25,000 bases of DNA from Symbiodinium natans. Lineage: Eukaryota > Sar > Dinophyceae > Suessiales > Symbiodiniaceae. This document shows, one piece after another, positions 24,937-25,000 of this stretch. Location: NCBI GenBank assembly GCA_905221605.1, contig CAJNDS010000063.1, forward strand, positions 1 through 25,000, given 5' to 3'. How positions within the stretch are numbered: position 1 is the stretch's first letter; every line of letters begins with the position of its first letter. Both the position numbers and the translations under genes were made by a program. The notes beneath the pieces were generated by a model. The model was not told the origin of the DNA. It saw nothing but the letters and a program-made list of their open reading frames with translations, and searched no databases.

Positions 24937-25000
24937 CTAAACCCTCAACCCTAAACCCTAAACCCTGAATCCTAAACCCTCAACCCTAAACCCTAAACCC
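24937..25000 (-). repeat. CCCTAAA array at the window edge
   Basis: CCCTAAA with CCCTCAA and CCCTGAA variants. It continues beyond the window. Confidence 0.9.

Noticed and set aside
24183-25000. True chromosome end
   Set aside because: Arrays occur in both orientations throughout the window and are separated by unique sequence, so they are interstitial.
1-25000. tRNA, rRNA or other structural RNA genes
   Set aside because: No cloverleaf with anticodon arm, no recognisable rRNA segment and no spliced-leader gene was seen by eye. A covariance-model search would be decisive.

Overview
The window looks like nuclear DNA of a protist with plant-type telomere repeats. A dinoflagellate (Symbiodiniaceae or a relative) is my best guess. 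The evidence is dozens of interstitial CCCTAAA/TTTAGGG arrays in both orientations, very short exon-like segments nearly all on the + strand, GT-AG intron boundaries, and no bacterial-style gene packing outside one mobile element. Species cannot be fixed from the sequence. Green algae, chromerids and plants also use this telomere heptamer.

Layout. 1-4.3 kb: few telomeric repeats, one foldback element (803-911), and several + strand exon-like stretches. One of these has a convincing small intron (2310-2389); another is interrupted by an in-frame stop. 4.45-4.96 kb: a large (TCTCTCTG)n pyrimidine tract. 5.1-9.57 kb: alternating telomeric arrays and short exon-like segments. 9.575-15.401 kb: a 5.8-kb mobile element. 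15.4-25 kb: telomeric arrays, foldback elements and exon-like segments that chain into two + strand gene models (15819-18366 and 18634-24900).

The mobile element is the most distinctive system. It has imperfect terminal inverted repeats starting GGG, sits inside a TTTAGGG array, and is flanked by an 8-bp TTAGGGTT duplication. All its genes read on the minus strand. In transcription order they are a small basic protein and a Ser-rich coiled-coil protein (probably one gene split by a frame change), a P-loop ATPase with superfamily-3-helicase-like motifs (also split by a frame change), and an ISXO2/IS1595/Merlin-type DDE transposase with a zinc-ribbon-like motif and a Lys/Pro-rich insertion. Between the promoter-proximal gene and the right end lie two exact 180-bp units of near-perfect nested palindromes. 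A DDE transposase, a helicase-like ATPase and an origin-like palindrome array together do not match any element architecture I know.

The second broad pattern is that telomere-type arrays occupy the gaps between short + strand exon-like segments. The TTTAGGG heptamer carries both GT (GTTTAG) and AG (TTTAG/G), so an array read in that direction brings its own potential splice signals. I propose, as inference, that the arrays and foldback elements are introns or introner-like insertions. Exon calls were made by eye and need RNA or protein evidence.
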